From Bacillota bacterium (GTDB lineage: Bacteria; Bacillota; Clostridia; Lachnospirales; Lachnospiraceae), in contig JAEYOQ010000037.1 of NCBI GenBank assembly GCA_023411555.1, positions 52,022 to 116,021 of the forward strand: DNA of 64,000 nt, in the 5' to 3' direction. The translations under genes were made by a program, and so were the position numbers. The notes under the pieces were generated by a model that saw only the letters and a program-made list of their open reading frames with translations, was not told where the DNA came from and ran no database searches. Of this stretch, positions 42,547 through 51,482 are shown piece by piece. The stretch's first letter is position 1; each line of letters opens with the position of its first letter.

Positions 42547-42636
42547 ACACTATGACTTCCTAGTTATGTACACAATGATTAAGGAAAGAGAACGGAAGGT
42601 TTTCGAAGATAGAGTATTTAATCTGATAGTTTTCAT

Positions 42637-42673
42637 AAAATGCCCTTGCGACAGAAAAGCAGGGGCATTTTTA
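42637..42673 (+). terminator. Terminator after the BspA-like gene
   Basis: aaaatgccc (42637-42645) pairs with ggggcattttt (42662-42672). Confidence 0.8.
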
Positions 42674-42837
42674 ATGTAAAGGAATACAATAAAGGGTTTG
42701 ATATACGAAATATCAGTAAACTAATCGAGCTGTATGAATTGGTTGACAAATATCGCAAAATAAAATATTATTCATATAAAAAAGACATTTTACAACATAA
42801 TTATAGTGAATAATTCAAGATAATTTGCTATAATACT

Positions 42838-42951
42838 CCAAATCTATGGCGTACTACTACTATAGCGGACGATATTAATAAGCTTGCTCAGATTAATAGA
42901 AATAACGCAGAAGCTATTCAAGAGATTGCAGACAGATTTAAGGAAGAATAG
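42838..42951 (+). pseudogene. C-terminal fragment of a methyl-accepting chemotaxis protein
   Basis: An open stretch ending at TAG 42951 encodes TTTIADDINKLAQINRNNAE and then AIQEIADRFKEE. The end of MCPs usually reads as a run of this kind (xxNxLAQxxxxNAEAIxxIxxxF). The rest of the receptor is absent, and upstream sequence is AT-rich without coding sense. This is a relic. Confidence 0.55.
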
Positions 42952-42959
42952 CCCTAGCC

Positions 42960-43778
42960 CTATATTTTCCTAAAACCAAGTGAATTGGTCAGGCAATTTG
43001 AAATAACCTCATTATCCAAGTCCTTCTGGCAATACATAAAAACTTCAAGTGACAAGGGAGGTAGCTGTTCAAGAACACATAGGCGCGTATCGTCTAGAAT
43101 TATTTTATCAGGCAACAGGGCAATGCAGTTGGTGGTGTATATAAGAGAGAGCATCAGATCAAGAGTATCCACCTCTATATATGAAACCTTTCTGGGAAAT
43201 GATGTAGCTGCTTCCATCGTTAAGGATCTCAACGGGCATTGCTTATCCCTGTTTATTACAACGTTTATCGAGTTGTTAATATCACTCTTGTAGTTAGATG
43301 ACGAAGCCCAGAGTAGTCTTTCCGTTGATTGGTAGTTAATATTGTGATCAACGAATCCTACTCTGGTATGAGTTATGATAATATCATAAATTTGATTGGT
43401 GAAATTACGGCTGAGTCGATTGACCGTGGTAGTGTGTAGATTATATTGTGCTTCCTGTAGATATAGGGTAGGAAAATAGAGCCTGGATAATAGCTGTGTA
43501 GACCCTATGTTAATAGGTAGCTTTTTCTTTGAATAGCTATGATAAAGATTGTTTACCGCTTCTTCAATTGCTTTTGCATAGGTATAAAACTGCTCTGTGG
43601 AAGGAAGTATTTCTAATCCTGATTTTGCTCTGACAAACAAAGTGGTATTAAACTCCTGTTCCAGCTTCATTAACCTGGTCGAAATATTGGACTGGGTGTA
43701 ACCTAATAGGTCAGCGGTCTTTGATATTGATCGATTTTTGTATAACTCGATAAATATTTTTATATCATTAAGCTCCAT
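42960..43778 (-). CDS. LysR-family transcriptional regulator
   Basis: 272 residues. N-terminal winged helix (residues 1-60): MELNDIKIFIELYKNRSISK, ADLLGYTQSNISTRLMKLE, FVRAKSGLEILPST. The remaining part is a shortened effector domain typical of the family. GGGGGT precedes the ATG. It is divergent from a DUF4865 gene at 43893, a pairing known in other bacteria, so it probably controls that gene; the spacer (43779-43892) contains an atcattattaatgat palindrome. Confidence 0.92.
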   Translation of the reverse strand: MELNDIKIFIELYKNRSISKTADLLGYTQSNISTRLMKLEQEFNTTLFVRAKSGLEILPSTEQFYTYAKAIEEAVNNLYHSYSKKKLPINIGSTQLLSRLYFPTLYLQEAQYNLHTTTVNRLSRNFTNQIYDIIITHTRVGFVDHNINYQSTERLLWASSSNYKSDINNSINVVINRDKQCPLRSLTMEAATSFPRKVSYIEVDTLDLMLSLIYTTNCIALLPDKIILDDTRLCVLEQLPPLSLEVFMYCQKDLDNEVISNCLTNSLGFRKI

Positions 43779-43892
43779 ATGATAACCCCCAGTCTATAAT
43801 ATCATTATTAATGATATTATACTTCATCACTAATAATTGTACAAAGGTTTTATACAAGAGTATGATATAAACAAAGGATTGGAGGAGATACA

Positions 43893-44432
43893 ATGATTGG
43901 AATGCAATATAGAGTTTCTTTACCTAATGACTATAATATGGATATTATCAGGACCAGGGTCAAAGAGAATGGAAGTAAAACGGATGGCTTTAAGGATTTA
44001 CTATGTAAATGCTACCTGATACAGGAAAGCGGGATAGATGGCTTTGAAAACGTATATGCTCCGTTGTATATATGGAAGGAAAGTGCTGGCATGAATGAAT
44101 TCCTTTTTAATGGATATTACGATAATATAATTAAATCTTTTGGATGGAAGCAGATTAATTTAGGAATTCCCCTAACATTAGATTTAAAGGAGAATTTTAA
44201 AGAAGCGAACTATGTGATTGAGTTCATAGGCGAGATTACACCCAGAATATCCTTGAAGGGTTTTACGCATCAAGTAGAAAAGCCAGAGGAGGATGAGAAA
44301 AATAATCTCGGCTATGCCCTCATTTATAATCCTGACCAATGGAAATACAGTCAGTTTATATTTTATAAAAGCCGTCCCGCACTACATGGAGATAATCTTT
44401 ATCAAATTTTACATATATCAGAGGGAACTTAA
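43893..44432 (+). CDS. DUF4865 family protein
   Basis: 179 residues. The N-terminus MIGMQYRVSLPNDYNMDIIR followed by a DGF segment is the signature of DUF4865, a family of unknown function related in fold to small dimeric alpha/beta-barrel proteins. No signal peptide or membrane segment. GGAGGAGAT precedes the ATG. Encoded divergently from a LysR regulator, the usual context for this family. Confidence 0.85.
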   Translation: MIGMQYRVSLPNDYNMDIIRTRVKENGSKTDGFKDLLCKCYLIQESGIDGFENVYAPLYIWKESAGMNEFLFNGYYDNIIKSFGWKQINLGIPLTLDLKENFKEANYVIEFIGEITPRISLKGFTHQVEKPEEDEKNNLGYALIYNPDQWKYSQFIFYKSRPALHGDNLYQILHISEGT

Positions 44433-44566
44433 AAGGCATCCGCTTTCATAGGAGGGATAATCTTCGGTTGGTTTTGTAATATGGATTTTTTGGGAATTAT
44501 GTATTACAATGTAATATGATGGTGTAATCATAAAGTTGGGCTACTAAAATAATAAGGGGTGGGGAT

Positions 44567-45436
44567 ATGTTTCATTATAAAACCTTAGAAGATGTAAGTA
44601 TTGAAGTGTTACATGAAGCTTTTATCGATGCATTTTCTGATTATCAGGTTAAATTTGATTTACCGATGAGTAAATTTCAAGGGATGCTGCAGAGAAGAGG
44701 ATATTCTTCGTCTATATCGGTCGGTGCATTTAAGGATGAGAGATTAGTAGGATTTGTTCTGAATGGCTTTCGCGATTGGAATGGTAGGCCAACGGTCTAT
44801 GACCTGGGAACAGGAGTGATTGGTAAGTATAGAAGGCAGGGGATTACAAGCAGTATATTGTCCTACCTCAAGGAACTGTTGAGGGAAAAGGACATAGAGC
44901 AATATTTGCTAGAGGTTATAAAAACGAATACCTCTGCCTTTCAGTTATATGATAAACAAGGCTTTGAGGTTATAAGAGAATTCTCTTGCTTTAAGCTAGA
45001 TAGGAATGCATATCAGCCAAGGGGAGATTATCAGATCCAAGCGGTTGATGGATTTGAAGCGGACGAATGGGAAAGGCTTAAAGGCTTTTGGGATTATATG
45101 CCTTCCTGGCAGAATTCCGATGCCTCCATTAAAGCGCTGGCCAATGAATTCCGATATTCAGTAGTGAAGCTTGACGGAGTCATAGCTGGGTATGGAATTA
45201 TGGATAAAAGGTCCGGTGATATCGCCCAATTAGCGGTGGATAGGCGTTATCGGCGTAGAGGAATTGCCAGTACTATAATGAGTGACTTGATCCTTCATAC
45301 AGAGGGTGAGAGGGTTACGATACTTAACGTGGATGAAAGAGATGAGGGGATGATTCATTATTTATTGTCGGCTGGATTTGTAACAACCTTGGGACAATAT
45401 GAAATGCTTCTAAAGATTAAGAAGGACTATAGTTAA
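44567..45436 (+). CDS. Tandem-GNAT acetyltransferase
   Basis: 289 residues with two GNAT folds. The first has GVIGKYRRQGITSSILSYL (about 84-102) with LLEVIKTNTSAFQLYDKQGF; the second has QLAVDRRYRRRGIASTIMSDL (about 224-244), both matching the acetyl-CoA loop Q/R-x-x-G-x-G/A in variant form. The N-terminus ISIEVLHEAFIDAFSDYQVK-like start is common in this subgroup. The substrate is unknown. It has its own terminator. Confidence 0.87.
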   Translation: MFHYKTLEDVSIEVLHEAFIDAFSDYQVKFDLPMSKFQGMLQRRGYSSSISVGAFKDERLVGFVLNGFRDWNGRPTVYDLGTGVIGKYRRQGITSSILSYLKELLREKDIEQYLLEVIKTNTSAFQLYDKQGFEVIREFSCFKLDRNAYQPRGDYQIQAVDGFEADEWERLKGFWDYMPSWQNSDASIKALANEFRYSVVKLDGVIAGYGIMDKRSGDIAQLAVDRRYRRRGIASTIMSDLILHTEGERVTILNVDERDEGMIHYLLSAGFVTTLGQYEMLLKIKKDYS

Positions 45437-45441
45437 TACAG

Positions 45442-45490
45442 GACGCGTCGCAAATGAACGGTTAGAGTTTGATTGCGGTGCGTTCTTTTT
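45442..45490 (+). terminator. Terminator after the tandem-GNAT gene
   Basis: gacgcgtcgcaa (45442-45453) pairs with ttgcggtgcgttc (45473-45485) with some GU pairs, then five T. Confidence 0.7.
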
Positions 45491-45629
45491 GTCTCATAGC
45501 CTTATAGATATGAGATACTAACATAATTAAGAAATTTTTCCCATGACTACGTAATATATATAAGTAGAGAGTATCATTTGGGGTTTGTGATAACTGTTCA
45601 AGTCATAGCCTTAAAGAAAGTCGGTCGGT

Positions 45630-46595
45630 ATGATAAATAGAAAATTCATCGTGGATTTGATTGTAATCATAGTCGCATTAGTCCTCTTTATTCTTTGGCA
45701 TCAAAGATATATTGTTGATGATGCTCAGAGTGCGATCGCACGAGTAAAGTATTACGAAGTTTACTTGATAACAACGGATAAGGAGTACCAATACTGGGAT
45801 TACGTAAATCAAGGTGCAGCGGATATGGCTGAGGAAGTAGGAATTAACTACATCTGGGATGCACCGGCTGTGAGAAATGTAAATGAGCAAATTGAGATTA
45901 TTAACAGGGCGGTGGAACGGGGAGCAGATGCACTTCTTATCGCTGCGGATGATCCAAGAAGAATCTCGGGAGTAGTTGAGGACGCTAAGGCAAGGGGAGT
46001 AAAAGTCATTTATATTGATTCACCTGCTTATGAAGAAGCCATAACCACTCTTGCGACAGATAACTATGAAGCCGGAGTCTTGGCAGGAGAGACCATGCTT
46101 TCCATCCTAGAAAGCATGGGAATAAGTAATGGATCAATTGGTATCATTAGTTATGCGGGAAAAGCAAACACAGAATTACGGGAAAGCGGGTTCAGAGCTA
46201 GGCTCGTAGAGGATGGAAGGTTCAACATCCTAGCTACGGTGAATACCAAGACGGGAACTCCACAGGAGGCACAGGAGGCGGCAGAACGAATAATAGCAGA
46301 AAATGAGGATTTGATTGCTTTACTGGCAACCAATGAAGGAACCACAGTAGGAGTTGGAACTGCAATTAGAGAAAATGACAACCGCTATATTGGTGTTGGT
46401 TATGATCAGACGGATGCCACAATGGAATTACTAAATGGGGGGAGCCTGAAGGCAATCATAGTTCAGAACCCATATACCATGGGGTATCTTGGAATGGCTG
46501 AGGCAGTGGCTGCTATTCTTGGATGGGATACCGGGCCTGAATACATCAATACCGGAGCATCGGTAATCAGCTACGATGAGGAAAGGGTGGAATGA
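45630..46595 (+). CDS. Membrane-anchored sugar-binding protein (RbsB fold), first of two
   Basis: 321 residues. One uncleaved-looking N-terminal membrane segment (about 8-24, VDLIVIIVALVLFILW) and no lipobox. The rest is a periplasmic-binding type I domain: YEVYLITTDKEYQYWDYVNQ, ALLIAADDPRRISGV, VIYIDSPAYEEA, LATDNYEAGVLAGETM, GSIGIISY. The last base pairs of the gene overlap the second copy by 4 bp. No permease or ATPase gene is next to it. Such orphan sugar-binding proteins often present ligand to a sensor kinase; no partner gene is adjacent here. Confidence 0.87.
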   Translation: MINRKFIVDLIVIIVALVLFILWHQRYIVDDAQSAIARVKYYEVYLITTDKEYQYWDYVNQGAADMAEEVGINYIWDAPAVRNVNEQIEIINRAVERGADALLIAADDPRRISGVVEDAKARGVKVIYIDSPAYEEAITTLATDNYEAGVLAGETMLSILESMGISNGSIGIISYAGKANTELRESGFRARLVEDGRFNILATVNTKTGTPQEAQEAAERIIAENEDLIALLATNEGTTVGVGTAIRENDNRYIGVGYDQTDATMELLNGGSLKAIIVQNPYTMGYLGMAEAVAAILGWDTGPEYINTGASVISYDEERVE

Positions 46596-47548
46596 TGGGC
46601 TTAAAAAAAATAGTAATCGATATAATCGTAATATCATTAGCTTTTCTCCTCTTTGTTATCTGGTATCAAAATTGCATCGCTGATTCGGTACAAATGACTG
46701 CTATTCCAAAGCAAGATAATATCAATGTCTACCTTATTACGACAGATAGAGGATTTGAGTTTTGGGATAAGCTGAATAAGGGAGCATCGGATATGGCAGC
46801 CTTGATGGGAATTAACTATACCTGGGAGTCTCCTGATGTGCGAAGTATTGAGGGGCAGATAGAATTAATCAATAATGCGGTGGAGCAGGGGGCGGATGCG
46901 CTTCTTATATCAGCGGATGATCCGGTTATGATTGCCGACGCGGTTGAGAATGCAGTTGAACGAGGAGTTAAGGTTATCTATGTAGACTCACCCGCGAATA
47001 GAGAAGCCATCATAACCTTAGCAACGGATAACTATAAAGCTGGTGTAGTGGCAGGACAGACTCTGATAACGATTCTAGAGGATATGAGAAAATTGAGTGG
47101 CTCTATCGGGATCATTAGCCTTGCTGATAAGGCAAATGCACAACAGCGTGATAAGGGGTTTCGTCAAGTACTGGAGGAAGACGGTAGGTATCGTATTTTG
47201 GAAACAGTATATGTTGATGGCATTAATCCGGAAGAGGCACAGAATGCAGCAGAGCTTATGATGAGGGAAAATGATGATCTGGTAGCCTTGTTTGGAACAG
47301 GCGAAAGAACAAGTATCGGTGTTGGAAATGCGATTAAGGCCAGCGGAAATCAATATGTTGGTATAGGTTTTGATAGAACAACGGCTATGATGAAATTACT
47401 CCAGGATCGAAACCTGAATGCTATCATAGATCAGAATCCGTATACCATGGGGTATCTTGGTATGGCAGAGGCAGTGGCAGCTGTTAAGGGTCGGAAAACA
47501 GGACCGAAATATATTGACACCGGAGTTACTGTATACACCCGCTATTAA
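46592..47548 (+). CDS. Membrane-anchored sugar-binding protein (RbsB fold), second of two
   Basis: 318 residues, paralogue of the preceding gene (roughly half of residues the same by eye; shared VYLITTD, ALLI-ADDP, VIY-DSPA, LATDNY-AGV, NPYTMGYLGMAEAVAA). N-terminal anchor IDIIVISLAFLLFVIWYQ. Start ATG 46592 overlaps the previous stop (ATGA), GAGGAAAGGG upstream; ATG 46595 is also possible. A recent tandem duplication with translational coupling is likely. Ligand unknown. Confidence 0.87.
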   Translation: MMGLKKIVIDIIVISLAFLLFVIWYQNCIADSVQMTAIPKQDNINVYLITTDRGFEFWDKLNKGASDMAALMGINYTWESPDVRSIEGQIELINNAVEQGADALLISADDPVMIADAVENAVERGVKVIYVDSPANREAIITLATDNYKAGVVAGQTLITILEDMRKLSGSIGIISLADKANAQQRDKGFRQVLEEDGRYRILETVYVDGINPEEAQNAAELMMRENDDLVALFGTGERTSIGVGNAIKASGNQYVGIGFDRTTAMMKLLQDRNLNAIIDQNPYTMGYLGMAEAVAAVKGRKTGPKYIDTGVTVYTRY

Positions 47549-47687
47549 GGTTACTGTTCACAGATGGTTATAAAAATATATAGACTTTAACTGGAAAAAC
47601 ATGATAGTATTATCTAGTAATCCATTAACGCATGAATGGAATAAAGTAAATGAAATTCATCAATATAAAGAAGCGAGAGAAAAGATA

Positions 47688-48650
47688 ATGAGTGAAAAAA
47701 AATACAAAGAATATTATGAAAAAATCCGTGCTAATTGTTCCAAAGTGGTTGTAGGTAAGGATGAATGCATCCAAAAAATTGTTATTGCATTTCTGGCAGG
47801 TGGTCATGTGCTTTTGGAGGATGTACCGGGTACCGGCAAAACCATGCTCTTTCGAGCATTTTCAAAATCTGTGGGAGGGAGCTATAAGAGGATCCAATTT
47901 ACACCGGATATTATGCCCTCTGATTTAACAGGAATTAACTTCTACAACCAGAAGAGTGGTGAATTCGAATTCCGTCCTGGTCCTCTGTTTGCCCAGATGG
48001 TGCTGGCGGACGAGATTAACCGTGCAACACCAAGAACTCAGTCCAGTCTTCTCGAGGCGATGGCTGAGGGACAGGTTACGGTAGATGGTACCACTTATCC
48101 TATGTCCAAACCATTTATGGTAATGGCGACACAAAATCCTTTGGAGTCAGGAGGCACCTTCCCTTTACCGGAGGCGCAGAAGGATCGATTTATGATGAAA
48201 TTATCTCTTGGGTATATGCAAAGGGAAGAGGAGTTATCTGTTCTATCCAGAGAGGATTCAGTAAACCTATTAGAGCAGATTGGACAGGCTGTAACAGAAG
48301 AGGAGACCCTCGCTTTACAGGAGAGCTATCATGAGATAGAGGTGAGCGAGCAGGTAAAGAATTATATCATGGACATAATCGAAAAGACCCGTAATGACCG
48401 TCGTATCATGCTGGGAGCTTCGACGAGAGCGGCTATTTCTCTATATCAGGCTGCCCAGCTGATGGCAGCTACAGCCGGTAGGACTTATGTGATTCCCGAG
48501 GATGTGAAGGATCTTGCAGTCTCTATCCTAGAGCACCGTATGAGCTTTGCCGGAGTAATCAGGGATAAGGAGGCAGCACAGATCTGTCGTGATATCATAG
48601 AGGAAGTGCCTGTTCCAACCGAGAGGGTATCCTTTAAGGGAGAAGAATAA
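47688..48650 (+). CDS. MoxR-type AAA ATPase
   Basis: 320 residues from ATG 47688 (MSEKKYKEYYEKI); an in-frame ATG at 47601 exists, neither has a strong ribosome site. Walker A EDVPGTGKT, Walker B VLADEINRATPRTQSSLLEAM, sensor VMATQNPLESGGTFPLPEAQKDRF: the MoxR signature. C-terminal lid ASTRAAISLYQAAQLMA. MoxR ATPases act as chaperones that mature or regulate partner complexes, usually encoded next to DUF58 and membrane proteins as here. It is the first gene of a three-gene operon with overlapping ends. Confidence 0.94.
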   Translation: MSEKKYKEYYEKIRANCSKVVVGKDECIQKIVIAFLAGGHVLLEDVPGTGKTMLFRAFSKSVGGSYKRIQFTPDIMPSDLTGINFYNQKSGEFEFRPGPLFAQMVLADEINRATPRTQSSLLEAMAEGQVTVDGTTYPMSKPFMVMATQNPLESGGTFPLPEAQKDRFMMKLSLGYMQREEELSVLSREDSVNLLEQIGQAVTEEETLALQESYHEIEVSEQVKNYIMDIIEKTRNDRRIMLGASTRAAISLYQAAQLMAATAGRTYVIPEDVKDLAVSILEHRMSFAGVIRDKEAAQICRDIIEEVPVPTERVSFKGEE

Positions 48651-49741
48651 TGGTCATATTTTTAATGGTTATAATTCTGTTTGGTGCTGTTCTGGAGGTT
48701 ATATCCTTAGTGGATAGCTTGGCTGATCTACGCTACCGCTGTACTCCCTCTAAGCTTGGTTGTGAGCCGGAGGAAGTATTCTTCCTTCATACAGAATTGT
48801 CCAACTATGGGTCAAGAAGTATATCCTATCTTCGGATGGAGGAGCTGTACCCGAAACAGATTAATATTCCTGGTGTGGAGGATATTATGCTGGCAGATCA
48901 TAGATACCGTTTACATGTCAGCATGATGTATATCCGTAGAAGGCAGAGAATCAAAAGAACACTTCCGGTATCCTTACCAGATCGGGGGATATATGTTTTC
49001 GAAGGCTGTCGGCTGCTTCGAGGTGACTTTCTCGGGATTAAGGAGAGTCGTGTAGAGATAACGCAGTATGAGGAGATAATTATTTTTCCGAGGCTTCTTA
49101 AGGAGGATAGGCTCCTTCAGCTCTTGTCGGGGTATTACGGTGATTTTTCCTCCAGGCGCTTTTATATAGAAGATCCGATTCTTATTAGCTCCTACAAAGA
49201 TTATACCGGAAGAGAGCCTCTGCGTTCCATCAGCTGGACACAGAGTGCCCGAAGAAATCAGCTTATGGTAAAGGAATTTGATCATACAATGGATATGTCG
49301 GTCACTATATTGTTGGATGTGTACCTTCACTGGTCAGATGGAGCTTCGCAGGAAGAGCTGGAATACTGCTTCTCTTTGGTAAGAACGATAGCGGAATATA
49401 TGGAGCAAAAGAAGGTATCCTATCGTCTTCTTACGAATGCCTACATTCGCAGTGAAAATACGGCTTATGAGGGGCTGCAGAAGGCAGGTCAGGGGGCTCA
49501 TCATTATACCAACTTACTCTACACCCTCGGCCAGGCTGGTTCCAATTCCTTTCGTGATATAGATGATTTATATCAGCTTGCGGTAAAGCATTATACAGGA
49601 GAGAATGCGATTTTTTATGTAGCACCCTTCATCAATGAGAAGCGGCAGCAGTTTGTCTCTTCACTGCAAAATCGTCTTAGTAGTCAGGTATATCCGATGT
49701 ATGCAGCTTCCCTTAAGGAGGTAACGAAGGATGCTATCTAA
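48650..49741 (+). CDS. DUF58 domain protein
   Basis: 363 residues. One N-terminal membrane segment (about 1-17), then a beta-rich domain and the DUF58 core YKDYTGREPLRSISWTQSAR...LMVKEFD at about 182-215, followed by a vWA-like region with SVTILLDVYLHWSD in which the MIDAS motif is degenerate. DUF58 proteins are MoxR partners; the pair is often tied to surface-protein or peptidoglycan functions. Its start overlaps the moxR stop by one base and its end overlaps the next gene by 11 bp. Confidence 0.9.
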   Translation: MVIFLMVIILFGAVLEVISLVDSLADLRYRCTPSKLGCEPEEVFFLHTELSNYGSRSISYLRMEELYPKQINIPGVEDIMLADHRYRLHVSMMYIRRRQRIKRTLPVSLPDRGIYVFEGCRLLRGDFLGIKESRVEITQYEEIIIFPRLLKEDRLLQLLSGYYGDFSSRRFYIEDPILISSYKDYTGREPLRSISWTQSARRNQLMVKEFDHTMDMSVTILLDVYLHWSDGASQEELEYCFSLVRTIAEYMEQKKVSYRLLTNAYIRSENTAYEGLQKAGQGAHHYTNLLYTLGQAGSNSFRDIDDLYQLAVKHYTGENAIFYVAPFINEKRQQFVSSLQNRLSSQVYPMYAASLKEVTKDAI

Positions 49742-50978
49742 ATTATATAAGTTGTTTTTAGACCTAGGCGTATGCTATTTTATAGGAGCCTTTTTATTAA
49801 GCTTCTATGCAGGAGTGAACCTTCAAACCAGTGGATTTGTATGTCTTCTTGTAACAGCAGTCATAAGTCTGTTACTAAGGCGCAAGAGGTTGTCTGTTCT
49901 GGTGGCGGGAGGAATGCCTCTTATCGGAATACTTCTTATTCGACCGGAATTGGGAGAACTTATCGTATATGTATTGACCTGGGGCTACATGGTTTTTCTC
50001 ATGATAACAGAACGGTTTGTCACCACAAGAGGCGAGTTTCTTGACTGGATAAAGAAGATTTTATATCTGGCCATAATTCTTCCACTACTAATGCTAACAG
50101 AGTTTCAGGCCTTCCAAAAAGCTATGATTGTGGCAACTCCTTATCTCACAATTGTAATTATTTGCTTTTGCTTTATGCTTCGACATCTACGAACAGATCC
50201 GGGAATGAAAAGTCAGAAGGGATATTATAGGCAGCAGGTATTGGAAATGGTGCTGTTTATGGGAAGCTGTGTACTGTTAACCATTATTAGAGCTCCACAG
50301 AATCTCTATAAGGGCTTAGCTTTGCTGTTTACGAATGTTATTCTGCCTGTTTTCGCTTTCTTTGCCAGTCTCATCGGATTAATCTTTGGTATAGTGATAT
50401 ACCTGATTACATCCTTGATTAGCTTTATGACCAAGAGCAGAGAGCTTGCCGTCAGAAGGGATGAGATGGGCGCCAATATATTCGAAGCTCTGGACGTCAC
50501 AGTGGATTCTGTTGGCAGTAAGGAGTGGATCGTACCCTTATTATATTCCTTGGGTGTTATACTGGGGCTGGTGGTGCTGTTTTTCTTCTTTCGCTGGCTC
50601 ATGGGAGAAAAGTTCAAGCAGAAGCTTCCTGAGGGTGTCTCAGAGATTAGGGAGGAGCTTGGAGTTAGTAAAGATAGAAGGGGAAAGAATAAAAGGAAAT
50701 ATTCCAAGGATCCTAGAGAGCGGATTCGATATTATTACTATAAATATCTACTTTACCTGCGCTACAAGAAGGTACTGCTTCATCCTGGGGATACGACAAG
50801 GGATTTGGAACAGAAGTACTTGGCATCTCTTTCAAAGCCTTCCGAAGAACAGATTGAGGAATCGATGCGGCTAAAGGAACTATACAGGAAAGCAAGATAC
50901 CAAAATCAGGAGGAGATAACGTTAGAAGAAGCTGACTATATGAAAAAGGTTTACGCATTGATAAAGTCTAATAAATGA
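49731..50978 (+). CDS. Membrane protein with C-terminal DUF4129-like domain
   Basis: 415 residues. About six to seven membrane segments up to residue 300, then a basic linker and a helical domain (RIRYYYYKYLLYLRYKKVLL, GDTTRDLEQKYLA) that fits DUF4129, normally found at the C-terminus of transglutaminase membrane proteins. The extracellular transglutaminase core itself is missing. In typical clusters MoxR-DUF58-transglutaminase genes lie together; this protein seems to be the membrane scaffold alone. Start ATG lies within the DUF58 gene behind AAGGAGG (49716-49722). Confidence 0.8.
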   Translation: MLSKLYKLFLDLGVCYFIGAFLLSFYAGVNLQTSGFVCLLVTAVISLLLRRKRLSVLVAGGMPLIGILLIRPELGELIVYVLTWGYMVFLMITERFVTTRGEFLDWIKKILYLAIILPLLMLTEFQAFQKAMIVATPYLTIVIICFCFMLRHLRTDPGMKSQKGYYRQQVLEMVLFMGSCVLLTIIRAPQNLYKGLALLFTNVILPVFAFFASLIGLIFGIVIYLITSLISFMTKSRELAVRRDEMGANIFEALDVTVDSVGSKEWIVPLLYSLGVILGLVVLFFFFRWLMGEKFKQKLPEGVSEIREELGVSKDRRGKNKRKYSKDPRERIRYYYYKYLLYLRYKKVLLHPGDTTRDLEQKYLASLSKPSEEQIEESMRLKELYRKARYQNQEEITLEEADYMKKVYALIKSNK

Positions 50979-51019
50979 TAATTCGATGTGATTAGTGTAA
51001 TCATTATATTGTTGAATTA

Positions 51020-51067
51020 AGAGGGTAAGCAGTTTCCACTCGATGGAATACCGTTTATCCTCCTTTT
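51020..51067 (+). terminator. Terminator of the MoxR operon
   Basis: gagggtaa with inner tttcca pairs with tggaa and ttatcctcc, followed by tttt. Confidence 0.75.
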
Positions 51068-51084
51068 CATTTTATAGTAAATTG

Positions 51085-51256
51085 ATTCCTATGAAATGAA
51101 AAGCCTTCCTAGCAAATGAATTTTATTCACTTTGGGAACATAGTTTGCTTTGGGATGACGCACTTCTGCAGACAAATGAATTCGTACGGAAGTTGCTTCG
51201 CAACCCGCAGTCAGGCAATGCTTGCTTTGCAAGCATATAAAGAGTCAGCGAGCTTA
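51085..51256 (+). repeat. Dispersed intergenic repeat, full copy B
   Basis: The 5' module (51085-51170) matches copy A at 21386-21469; the 3' module (51191-51256) matches 36350-36415. This is the only copy in the window with both modules. It contains a cttgctttgcaag palindrome near 51221-51233. No ORF with a ribosome site. Confidence 0.75.
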
Positions 51257-51388
51257 CTATTTGCTCTTCTTAGAGAATTGAGATGTATGAGACTGTAGGA
51301 AGCAAGGTCTAAGGATATTTGCTTTTGTAGAAAAGCATGTCTTGTCGAAGAAGGTAGATGGAAAAACTAGAAATTTATGATATTTAAC

Positions 51389-51440
51389 TTGACAAATAAT
51401 AAAACTTTGATAAACTAATAATAGTAACGATTACTATTAT
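51389..51440 (+). promoter_or_regulatory. ahpC promoter with PerR/Fur-like operator
   Basis: TTGACA (51389-51394), 16-bp spacer, TAAACT (51411-51416). Directly after the -10 is a perfect 23-bp palindrome, ATAATAGTAA-cga-TTACTATTAT (51418-51440). Its AT-rich half-sites resemble PerR/Fur boxes and its place over the start site fits repression lifted by peroxide. Confidence 0.8.
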
Positions 51441-51482
51441 TAAAATAAATTACAATAATATATTTTATAGGAGGTAGATATT

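Noticed and set aside
50446..50874. 142-codon plus-strand ORF inside the DUF4129-like gene
   Set aside because: It is an out-of-frame shadow of a gene with clear membrane segments and overlapping operon neighbours.
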